DNA of 64,000 bases from Flavonifractor sp. An306 (GTDB lineage Bacteria; Bacillota; Clostridia; Oscillospirales; Oscillospiraceae). Numbering within the stretch: the stretch's first letter is position 1; each line of letters opens with the position of its first letter. Of the stretch, positions 57,857-64,000 are shown piece after piece. Both the position numbers and the translations under genes were made by a program. Below the pieces are notes generated by a model. That model saw nothing but the letters and a program-made list of their open reading frames with translations. It did no database searches and was not told the DNA's origin. The DNA lies in the NCBI RefSeq assembly GCF_002159455.1, contig NZ_NFIQ01000003.1, positions 1-64,000 on the forward strand. The letters run 5' to 3'.

Positions 57857-58723
57857 TCATGGTGTCCGCTCCAGAATAAATTTTGTTACCAGATCCGCAT
57901 ACTGTTCCAGCCGCACCATCAGCGCCAGGTGGCCGCCGGTCAGGTCGGTGACCACCGTGGGACTTGGCATCAGGGCGATCAGGTCCTCCCGGCAGGCCGG
58001 GGTGAAGGTGGTGTCGTCCTCGGACAAAATCAGCAGCACCCGCCCCTCCCATGGGGCAAAATCATTGCGGGTCATGCCAAAGTAGTGTTCTGCGTCACAG
58101 AGAAAGTCAATCATGTGCTGTTCATAGGGCTTGGTGAGCAGTTCCATCATAGCGCCGCACATTTCCTCCATAGCGGCCTTTTCCTGGGCTGTAAAGCCAT
58201 CGGTTTTCTTTTTCATCACCGCCCATCTCATCATCCGCTTGATGAGCGGAAACGGCAGGAAGGCAAGCCATTTTTTGAACTTCCGCTGGCTTTCGATTAT
58301 CTTCATCAGATCCTGATACCCGGCCTTGCTCATGCTGCCGGACAGCGAGCAGGTGTTGGAGAGGACCAGCCCCTCCACCACTTCCGGGTGGCGGGAGGCG
58401 ATGACCTGGGCCACTACGCCGCCCAGGGACTGTCCCACCAGCCAGACCTTTTCCTTCAGGTGGCAGAGTAGTTCAGCCACGGCATCGGCAAACTCGCCGT
58501 TGTCCCCGAACTGGAGCTGATAGTCAAAGGTCAGCACCGAAAAATCCCTGGCGAACCGGGCAAAGTGCTTATAAAACAGGTCGGACAGCCCAATGCCGCC
58601 CGTGAGCAGGACCAGCGTGGCTTTGGCCTGGGGATTTTGATAGTAGCGATAGGTAAAGGTTTTCCCGCTACTGACCGTGAAGGCAGCGGTTGGATAAACC
58701 CGGCGAAATTCTGCAAGTGTCAT
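57857..58723 (-). CDS. alpha/beta-fold hydrolase
   Basis: The 288-residue hydrolase has the nucleophile elbow VGQSLGGVVAQV, an acidic residue in ILSEDDTTFTP and the catalytic His in LTGGHLALMVRLEQ. An oxyanion-hole segment LVLLTGGIGLSD precedes it. A helical lid lies at about 140-215. Esterase, thioesterase or lactonase activity is possible. No signal peptide, so cytosolic. It is the last gene of cargo 2, 13 bp after a membrane-protein gene, with AAAGGAGG before the ATG. Confidence 0.88.
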   Translation of the reverse strand: MTLAEFRRVYPTAAFTVSSGKTFTYRYYQNPQAKATLVLLTGGIGLSDLFYKHFARFARDFSVLTFDYQLQFGDNGEFADAVAELLCHLKEKVWLVGQSLGGVVAQVIASRHPEVVEGLVLSNTCSLSGSMSKAGYQDLMKIIESQRKFKKWLAFLPFPLIKRMMRWAVMKKKTDGFTAQEKAAMEEMCGAMMELLTKPYEQHMIDFLCDAEHYFGMTRNDFAPWEGRVLLILSEDDTTFTPACREDLIALMPSPTVVTDLTGGHLALMVRLEQYADLVTKFILERTP

Positions 58724-58736
58724 GGAACTCCTCCTT

Positions 58737-59228
58737 TCAGATCCAGGTGAGCAGATACCCGTTGATTAAAGCAACAGCCAAAAACAGAAGAACTCCCCGC
58801 AGGAAAGCGTAAAAGTGTTTGCGGGGGTCCGCATATAATTCCGGACTTTCCTCGGTGCCGGAAAACCGCACCCGTTTTGTGTGCCGCCACCAAAGCAGGT
58901 CGATCACCAAAAAATCAAACAGATTCAGCGCCTGTCCTAAAAGCAGAGTGTTCAAAAAGTTGCCTGCAAAATATTCCTGCCGGGTGAGAAGCCCCATCGC
59001 AAACAGGAGCGCAGTAAACAAAAGCAGATTTCCAACGAAGATGGCCGCAGGACCTCGCTGCCGAATATTTCCTGATAGCTCCGGGCGGGCTTTCACAATC
59101 TTCTGTACCTCGTCCGGGTAAGTAGAAAAATTACGGATGTTTTTCTCGTCGCTCCCGGTGCCCAGCCAGCAAAAAGCCCAAAACAAGGAACACAGGAGCA
59201 TACCCTCTGCCAGCAGCATTTGAACCAT
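58737..59228 (-). CDS. membrane protein of unknown function
   Basis: The 163-residue protein (start ATG 59228, MVQMLLAEGMLLC, after GGGAGATGG) has four hydrophobic segments (about 5-20, 60-80, 88-108, 140-160). A cytosolic loop DLLWWRHTKRVRF precedes the last one. I do not recognise a family with certainty. It lies in the cargo 2 operon between the thiazoline-hydrolase-like and alpha/beta-hydrolase genes with short gaps (17 and 13 bp), so it is probably part of the same process. Confidence 0.75.
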   Translation of the reverse strand: MVQMLLAEGMLLCSLFWAFCWLGTGSDEKNIRNFSTYPDEVQKIVKARPELSGNIRQRGPAAIFVGNLLLFTALLFAMGLLTRQEYFAGNFLNTLLLGQALNLFDFLVIDLLWWRHTKRVRFSGTEESPELYADPRKHFYAFLRGVLLFLAVALINGYLLTWI

Positions 59229-59245
59229 CTTCCATCTCCCGATTT

Positions 59246-59905
59246 CTATTTTCCCTGCCGTTCTTTGTCCCAACGGGAACCCTTTTTGCAGATATAAAAG
59301 TCACAGCAGTCACCGCCGGCAGCCAGCGTTTTGGTACGGTAGAGCCGCCCACCCATCCAGTCGACGGACATCGTGTCCAGAGCGCATAGATAGGGAACCA
59401 GATGAGGAAGGCCCTCCTGTCGGCCCAGGGCACACAGACCGCACTGGTGGTAAAGGATCGTATATTCCTCTGCATCCCGGCCGAAGATGACCTCGGCATT
59501 CCACTGAAAGGGGTTCCTATCTGCATCCGCCAAAGATGCAGTCGCTGCTCGCTTATATTGAGCCTTCAATGTAAATGCAGTCTTGGCTTTGCCCCGGAAG
59601 GCGGTCACAACCAGAGGAGAACGCATACTGGCACTTACCATGCCCTCAAAGCACTTTTCACTCATTTTTTCTTCTGCCGCCTTATAGATAGACAGCCATA
59701 GAATTCCACCAGTCAGGCAGACCCGCAACGGGTTTTCCATCATGGAGCCAATATCCGGGGTACGGGATACCATTTGCCGGTAAATCTGCTTAGAGAGCTG
59801 CTTCAACGCAGAAATATCCCATCCCAACTCCTGCCTTGCCAGATACCGAAATGCGGCAGGAGCGATGGCAACCCACATCAGCCTTTCACAATATGTATAG
59901 TTCAT
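59246..59905 (-). CDS. L-2-amino-thiazoline-4-carboxylate hydrolase-family protein
   Basis: The 219-residue protein matches the ATC-hydrolase family, named for an enzyme that opens the thiazoline ring of L-2-amino-thiazoline-4-carboxylic acid on the way to cysteine. The C-terminal half has the family's cysteine pattern: YHQCGLCALGRQEGLPHLVP, YLCALDTMSVDWMGG and TLAAGGDCCDFYI. Most family members are untested, so ring-opening of another thiazoline is an inference. GGAGG precedes ATG 59905. It lies in the operon with two methyltransferases, two membrane proteins and a hydrolase. Confidence 0.82.
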   Translation of the reverse strand: MNYTYCERLMWVAIAPAAFRYLARQELGWDISALKQLSKQIYRQMVSRTPDIGSMMENPLRVCLTGGILWLSIYKAAEEKMSEKCFEGMVSASMRSPLVVTAFRGKAKTAFTLKAQYKRAATASLADADRNPFQWNAEVIFGRDAEEYTILYHQCGLCALGRQEGLPHLVPYLCALDTMSVDWMGGRLYRTKTLAAGGDCCDFYICKKGSRWDKERQGK

Positions 59906-59919
59906 GACAAACCTCCGTC

Positions 59920-60735
59920 TTACTTCCGCCCCACCAGCATCCGGGAGTCGCCCAGCATCATCATGGCCGCCCGGCGGCGGGAACCGAAAGCCTCCTGGGC
60001 CGTGTCGATGAGGCGCACGTCCTCATAGCCCATGTCCCGCAGCTTTTGGACAAAGGCATCCATGTCCCCGTACATTTTTGGCTTCATGTCATCGTTGAGC
60101 GCAAAGACGCCGCCCTTTTTCAGCACCCGCAGGGTCTCCAACAGCAGAGCCTGCTTGTCCGCACCCATTACATTGTGGTAGACATAGTTGCTCACCACGG
60201 CGTCGAAACTCTCATCAGGGAAATCCAGCTTGTTGGCATCCCCGTGCCGGAACGCACACCTGAAGCCGACGCCCTCGCTCTCGGCATTTTTCTCGCACAT
60301 GGCCTGACCATAGCCGTAGGCCACACCCCAATAGTCCATGCCGGTGATTTGGGCGTCCGGCCAGGTGAGAGCCGCCCGTATGCTCAGTGCGCCGGAGCCG
60401 CATCCAACCTCCAGAAGTTGTCCCTGCCCGTCAAAATCCAGATGGGAGAGGACGACCTGATGGACCCGCTCCATCATTCCTCCGCCGCCGAAAGCGTACT
60501 GTTTCCGTATCCATGCACACCAGATCAGCAGGGCAAGCAGCGCCGCTGCGGCGACGGAGAACAGGACGCCGAGCGCGGCAATATGAAACATGGAAAAGGA
60601 TAGCGCTGCCAGCACCGCCGACAGGGTCAACAGCCCACCGATCATGTAAAAAACCGGGTTAGACATCCAGCTTCCGTAGTCCTCGCCGTGGGTGCCGAGT
60701 CGGATTATTTTTTGTTGCTTTTGATGTTGTTTCAT
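59920..60735 (-). CDS. membrane-anchored class I SAM-dependent methyltransferase
   Basis: The 271-residue protein (start ATG 60735, MKQHQKQQK, 9 nt after GGAG) has two TM helices at about 30-85 followed by a Rossmann methyltransferase domain: motif I LLEVGCGSGALS, acidic end of strand 2 ITGMDYWG, motif II HGDANKLDFPDESFDAVVSN, then VLKKGGVFALNDDM. Substrate unknown. The membrane anchor puts the active site at the inner face of the membrane. A gene for another membrane protein ends 3-12 bp upstream. Confidence 0.87.
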   Translation of the reverse strand: MKQHQKQQKIIRLGTHGEDYGSWMSNPVFYMIGGLLTLSAVLAALSFSMFHIAALGVLFSVAAAALLALLIWCAWIRKQYAFGGGGMMERVHQVVLSHLDFDGQGQLLEVGCGSGALSIRAALTWPDAQITGMDYWGVAYGYGQAMCEKNAESEGVGFRCAFRHGDANKLDFPDESFDAVVSNYVYHNVMGADKQALLLETLRVLKKGGVFALNDDMKPKMYGDMDAFVQKLRDMGYEDVRLIDTAQEAFGSRRRAAMMMLGDSRMLVGRK

Positions 60736-60747
60736 TTGAACCATCTC

Positions 60748-61263
60748 CTATCCTATCTTTTGCAATAACAGCCCCAATCCCGCCTGAGCCGCCGCCATGA
60801 GCGGGCACAGCAGCAGCGGCCATTGGAGCAGGTGCTCTGGCAGCGCATAGCCCTTCATCCAGTCTGTGAACTCATAGCCGGGATGTCCCTCTGTACCAGG
60901 GATCACAAAACGGTCTTTCGCTTTTTTCTGGATCAGCCACACATCCAGAAAAAGAAGATCGCCTATGTTGATCATCATCCACTGGATGTATCCCATCAGG
61001 GATAGACGCCAGAATCCGGTTGTCCCGCCCTCCACAGCGCTGACCGCGCCATAAAGAAGGAGAGGCAGCAGCTCTCCAAAGCAGATCCAAAGCCAGTAAA
61101 AACGGTTTTCCTCTCTGGTAGGCGGCCTGTTCGCCGCCTTGATGATGGCGGGCGGATAGCTGGGAAACATCAGCCGGGGCTGATACAGCGCCACCGTAGC
61201 GGCAAATAGGTTAAAGTAGGCCGCCATGGCAAGCCCGTCCAGGATGGTGCGCGTCCAGTTCAT
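60748..61263 (-). CDS. membrane protein of unknown function
   Basis: The 171-residue protein has about four hydrophobic segments (MNWTRTILDGLAMAAYFNLF; FYWLWICFGELLPLLLYGAV; YIQWMMINIGDLLFLDVWLI; the C-terminal LLLCPLMAAAQAGLGLLL). Between them is a conserved-looking stretch KKAKDRFVIPGTEGHPGYEF. No family is recognised with confidence. CAGGAGAA precedes the ATG. It is the second gene of the cargo 2 operon. Confidence 0.75.
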   Translation of the reverse strand: MNWTRTILDGLAMAAYFNLFAATVALYQPRLMFPSYPPAIIKAANRPPTREENRFYWLWICFGELLPLLLYGAVSAVEGGTTGFWRLSLMGYIQWMMINIGDLLFLDVWLIQKKAKDRFVIPGTEGHPGYEFTDWMKGYALPEHLLQWPLLLCPLMAAAQAGLGLLLQKIG

Positions 61264-61327
61264 GGAAATTCTCCTGCCCTACTGCGTTTTTCATAAGGAA
61301 CTCTCTGTTATGGATTTGCCCCGTATT

Positions 61328-61951
61328 CTACCGGATCGCCAGCGCACAGAGCCAGTGCTTTTTGGCGTCTTTATCCATGATGACCTTAGAAAAACCAGCC
61401 TCGGTGAGAAAACGGGCAAGCTGGTCTCCATTGTAGATTCTCATCCCATCAATGACAGAAAGCCATTTGTTGTCCTGGGAGTTTTCCCCGTCCGACTCAT
61501 TGACGATTAAAAAAATGCCGCCCGGTTGCAGGGTGCGGTACACCTCCCGGAAACTCTCCACCGGGCCAGGCCAGAAATATACGGTTTCAAATGCGGTCGC
61601 CAGATCAAACGAACCATCCCCAAAGGGGAGGCGGGATACATCTCCCTGCAAAATCTGGCAGCGGCCGGCTTGCAGACCCTCACGATTGACCCTCTTAGCC
61701 TTTTCTACGGATATTTCTGAATAATCCAGAGCAGTAATAGTTGCAGCCGGATATTTTCGCAGAAGCGCCCGAATATTCCGACCGCCGCCGCAGCCCAGCT
61801 CCGCGATTTGAGAGGGGCCGGTTTCCGGCAAACGGCTGAGGCCCCAGTCCGCCAGGGCAGCATGGGCGTGATTCATGCTGTCCACCATGCACCTGCCAAG
61901 CAGCCCTTCCGGCTTGCGGGTATTATTAAAAAAAGTTTTCCATATCCCCAT
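61328..61951 (-). CDS. class I SAM-dependent methyltransferase
   Basis: The 207-residue soluble methyltransferase has motif I IAELGCGGGRNIRALL, the strand 2 acidic residue in ITALDYSEISVEKA, LQGDVSRLPFGDGSFDLATA and LQPGGIFLIVNES, all of the UbiE/ArsM-like group. Substrate unknown. The start is ATG 61951 (MGIWKTFFNN), because GGAGG is 5 nt upstream. The ATG at 61963 contains that site. It is the first gene of cargo 2, and its promoter region holds the GGTTAG palindrome. Confidence 0.88.
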   Translation of the reverse strand: MGIWKTFFNNTRKPEGLLGRCMVDSMNHAHAALADWGLSRLPETGPSQIAELGCGGGRNIRALLRKYPAATITALDYSEISVEKAKRVNREGLQAGRCQILQGDVSRLPFGDGSFDLATAFETVYFWPGPVESFREVYRTLQPGGIFLIVNESDGENSQDNKWLSVIDGMRIYNGDQLARFLTEAGFSKVIMDKDAKKHWLCALAIR

Positions 61952-61976
61952 AACTGCCTCCATATATCGAAATTAA

Positions 61977-62029
61977 GGTTAGCATTAACTAACCGCACTT
62001 ATTATACATCTTATCTCGCAGAAGCGCAA
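61977..62029 (-). promoter_or_regulatory. promoter and operator of cargo 2
   Basis: On the minus strand, TTGCGC (62024-62029), 17 nt, TATAAT (62001-62006). The perfect palindrome GGTTAG-N6-CTAACC (61977-61994) begins 6 nt past the -10 box. Confidence 0.75.
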
Positions 62030-62259
62030 CACAAAGAACATTTTCAACCATTTTACACGATGGAAATGTGGAAAACGGCCGCTCCGCCGATGGAAAACAG
62101 ATATTCACGGCCCGATGGAAAAGCCGCCGGCTTTCCCACAGCCCGCAAACATCGTTTCCCACAGTTCCGCAAGCATGACCGTTTACGCACATTCCCACAG
62201 CGCCTACTACGGCGAATATCCTTCCTGTCCGATCCTAATGGAAAGAGATAAAAGAGAAC
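62030..62259. other. gene-free region with DnaA-box-like repeats
   Basis: No gene is supported. Four copies resemble a DnaA box (TTATCCACA): TTTTCCACA (complement of 62067-62075), TTTCCCACA (62132-62140 and 62155-62163) and ATTCCCACA (62191-62199). GATGGAAA recurs near 62059, 62089 and 62114. It could be a replication origin or protein-binding region of the circular element. Confidence 0.35.
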
Positions 62260-62314
62260 AAAAAAAGAAGCGGGAGCGTCACCCTTGGCTCAAACCGAAG
62301 GCGGCGCTCCCGCT
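62260..62314 (-). terminator. terminator of the 62438-64000 gene run
   Basis: 10-bp stem (AGCGGGAGCG and complement) with a 26-nt partly paired loop, then TCTTTTTTT on the minus strand. The region from here to 62437 holds no other gene I can support. Confidence 0.8.
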
Positions 62315-62437
62315 CTGTAATGGAAAAGTGTTCAAAATTGCGGCTTTACACCCCTCAAATCAGAGGGAGAGGCCCGCATGAGAAACCATAAGGACGGCTC
62401 CCGGAAAAGCCACCGCAGGCGATTTTTCAGCCCATTT

Positions 62438-62620
62438 TCAACCCTTATCTGCACACTTTTTCGAGCGTGCGGACTGGTAATGGGGACAGGCGATGAGGAC
62501 TGCCCGGAAGCTCTGCTTGCATGGGTGGACACAGCCCTTGCAGATCTCATTATATCTGCGGCGGCCGTTCTCCCCGAGGAAGAAGGACCATTCCAGCCGC
62601 CACTTCTTGCTCCGGCTCAC
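62438..62620 (-). CDS. small basic Cys-rich protein of conjugative elements
   Basis: The 60-residue protein begins GTG 62620 (MSRSKKWRLEWSFFLGENG), overlapping the upstream stop codon as GTGA, with GGAG about 8 nt before. It then has CKGCVHPCKQSF, a CPHY, and a final Cys, possibly a metal site. I recall similar short proteins following antirestriction-type genes in gut conjugative elements, but no function is known. The start overlap with the upstream gene supports it as real. Confidence 0.68.
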   Translation of the reverse strand: MSRSKKWRLEWSFFLGENGRRRYNEICKGCVHPCKQSFRAVLIACPHYQSARSKKCADKG

Positions 62621-64000
62621 AGGTCATGCTCCGGGGGCTTCTTCTGCTGGGCCCTGTCCGGGGGCTTGCGCTCGCCGCACTCCCGTTTGGCCTCCGCCAG
62701 CCGCTCCCGGATGGAGGGCTTCTTCTCCGGCGTGGTCCTGCGCGCCTCACCCTGGGCCTTCTCTAACTCCTCGCCCTTGCGACCGTTGTTCAGCACCCCG
62801 TCGATCATCCCGTAGTCGTCCTCCAGGGTCATCTCGGCGGTGCGGAGCGGGTTCTCCGGCTCCACCGGCAGGGCGATGATCTGCCCGTTCAGGCTGATGA
62901 ACTGTTCCGGCTGCTTGAAGTGCTCCGTGTACTTCTGCACCTGCTCCGGGGTCAGGGAGGTGAAGCTGTCCTCACTCAGCCCCACCACCAGGAAGGTGCC
63001 GGCCATTACGTCGTAAATCTCCCCATGCTCGTCCCGCAGGCCCCGGTTCAGCTCCAGGCCGATGAGCTTGCCCTCATCGTTGCAGACCAGTCCCACCGGG
63101 TCGGAGAAGGGATAGGAGGCGGCAATGTCGCCGCCCACTTCCGCCTGTAACGAATGGAGGCCGGGGTCGATCTCCTTCACATAGGGCTTCTTCATGGGCT
63201 CCACCACCAGGACGGTCATCTTTTCCGGGGTGATATGTTCCTGGACCTCCTCGTTTCGGATAGCGAAGGAGCGGGAACCGTTGCCCATGACGAGATACTT
63301 CCCATCGTCAGACTGATGGTGCAGGCCGTACCCGGCCGCCTCCATCTGCTCCCGGCTCATATCCGTCACATAGAAGGTGCCCCTGGGAGTCCGCACCGTT
63401 TCGCCGGTCTCCCGGTCATCCGGGGAGGGCGCCGGGGTCTGTCCGGCCAGCTCCGCCTCATACTCCCGGCCCGCCTGCTCCGCAAAGGCCAGCATCTCGT
63501 CCACATGGGACTTGTCCGGGTCCTCCAATGCCGCTTTGATTACAGCCGGATCAAAGTCAAGAAATTCCTCATAGCCGGTGGCGTCTTTGAATTTCTCAAT
63601 CTCCGAAGGGAGATAGTCCTCCTGGGTCTGCCCCAGGGCGGCCAGTTTCTCATCCAGGGCGGAAATGCGGCCGGCCATCAGATTTTCGTAGATCTCCTCC
63701 TTGGCCGCGTGCTCCTCCGGGTGCTCGGCGGCATACTGCGGGTCGTGCTGGCGGAAGAACTCGTCCATATCGTAGGCGATGTCCATCGCCCATTCGGATT
63801 TTTCCTCCTCGGTCAGCTCCTCCGCGTCCTGGAAGGTCATCACCCGGTATTCCTCCGGGATGCTGCCATGCTCCCCATCGTAATACTCATGGAAGCTGCT
63901 CCCGGTGTCCCGCACATACCCCAGGTCGGTGAACTCGCCGCCCTCCTCCAGGGCGACGTCCCGGCCGTAGGCCTCATAGTCGATGTAGTTCCGCAGGTGC
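62617..64000 (-). CDS. ArdA-like/DUF3846 multidomain protein, 5' end outside window
   Basis: The reading frame is open through the right edge, so the N-terminus is missing. The first visible residues (LRNYIDYEAYGRD, then FTDLGYVRDTGSSFHEYYDG) resemble the C-terminal end of ArdA antirestriction proteins, which mimic DNA. An acidic helical stretch follows, then a YodL/DUF4316-like part (FYVTDMSREQMEAAGYG), then a DUF3846 domain (VGGDIAASYPFSDPVGLVCN; GLELNRGLRDEHGEIYDVMA; GTFLVVGLSEDSF). The tail is basic (EKKPSIRERLAEAKRECGER). It probably protects incoming element DNA from restriction, although only the first part points to that. At least 460 residues are present. Confidence 0.78.
   Translation of the reverse strand, partial: HLRNYIDYEAYGRDVALEEGGEFTDLGYVRDTGSSFHEYYDGEHGSIPEEYRVMTFQDAEELTEEEKSEWAMDIAYDMDEFFRQHDPQYAAEHPEEHAAKEEIYENLMAGRISALDEKLAALGQTQEDYLPSEIEKFKDATGYEEFLDFDPAVIKAALEDPDKSHVDEMLAFAEQAGREYEAELAGQTPAPSPDDRETGETVRTPRGTFYVTDMSREQMEAAGYGLHHQSDDGKYLVMGNGSRSFAIRNEEVQEHITPEKMTVLVVEPMKKPYVKEIDPGLHSLQAEVGGDIAASYPFSDPVGLVCNDEGKLIGLELNRGLRDEHGEIYDVMAGTFLVVGLSEDSFTSLTPEQVQKYTEHFKQPEQFISLNGQIIALPVEPENPLRTAEMTLEDDYGMIDGVLNNGRKGEELEKAQGEARRTTPEKKPSIRERLAEAKRECGERKPPDRAQQKKPPEHDL

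Larger units (their letters stand above)
43321..64000. mobile_element. Tn916/Tn1549-type integrative conjugative element, one arm
   Basis: The element starts somewhere between 43314 and about 43470 and continues past the right edge. Support: Tn916-like integrase and excisionase at the left end, arm-site-like repeats beside int, a Tn916 Orf7/Orf8-like sigma and HTH pair, an XRE regulator, an oriT-like repeat region with MobC and a MOBP relaxase, a DUF6050 protein, and an ArdA/DUF3846 protein at the edge. The two cargo operons are visibly lower in G+C than the flanking core genes. Type IV secretion genes and the second end are not in the window. Confidence 0.9.

Noticed and set aside
62378-62815. 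Plus-strand frame after GAGGGAGAGG that could look like a gene
   Set aside because: It lies opposite the GTG-started small Cys protein and the end of the DUF3846 gene. Its later part has the composition of an antisense shadow, and no family is recognisable.
43504-64000. Prophage as the source of the integrase region
   Set aside because: No capsid, terminase, portal or lysis gene is seen. The integrase, excisionase, relaxase and oriT point to a conjugative element.

Overview
The window looks like chromosome of a high-G+C anaerobic Firmicute. I infer the class Clostridia and the Oscillospiraceae/Flavonifractor-like group from gene content and codon use: AddAB instead of RecBCD, SLH-domain envelope proteins, a dgt-like/dnaG/rpoD cluster, zinc-type L31, and GC-rich coding with Gram-positive Shine-Dalgarno sites. 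A 16S rRNA gene is not present, so the taxonomy is an inference. No tRNA, rRNA or CRISPR array was seen.

Bases 1-43280 are core genome. The left edge holds an envelope pair (D,D-carboxypeptidase with SLH repeats and a lipoprotein, both minus strand). A plus-strand block follows: addB, a sodium:amino-acid symporter, addA, rpmE, a flavin-reductase-like gene, hflX, an acetyltransferase, a YigZ-family gene, a dGTPase-like gene, dnaG and rpoD. Next is a compact operon of an ECF sigma factor, a membrane protein and a three-gene ABC exporter (18251-22679). From 22733 to 43011 everything is on the minus strand: a Na/phosphate cotransporter, a frameshifted MATE exporter, an SLH surface protein, a csoR-copA copper-export operon with a clear CsoR operator, a small DUF378 protein, a frameshifted EamA transporter, an NlpC/P60 hydrolase, a small unknown, a membrane glycosyltransferase, and rpoB-rpoC.

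From about 43320 to the right edge lies one arm of an integrative conjugative element of the Tn916/Tn1549 type, inserted about 40 bp upstream of the rpoBC promoter. It has a Tn916-like integrase and a 67-residue excisionase, a small HTH protein, a sigma-like factor, an XRE regulator, an oriT with nested inverted repeats, MobC and a MOBP relaxase, and at the right edge an ArdA/DUF3846-type protein. The other end is outside the window.

The element carries two cargo operons. Cargo 1 (46939-55479) encodes an AraC regulator, an ECF-type S component, EcfT, a double EcfA, two ABC half-transporters of the YbtPQ/IrtAB kind, a TetR regulator and a DtxR-family regulator with iron-type ligands. This resembles a siderophore uptake locus, but no siderophore synthetase is visible. 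Cargo 2 (57857-61951) encodes two methyltransferases, two membrane proteins, an L-2-amino-thiazoline-4-carboxylate-hydrolase-family protein and an alpha/beta hydrolase. A palindrome, GGTTAG-N6-CTAACC, lies at or just downstream of the -10 box of three promoters (S component, AraC gene, cargo 2), tying the two cargoes into one likely regulon. My leading hypothesis for a new system is a mobile xenosiderophore capture-and-dismantling cassette.
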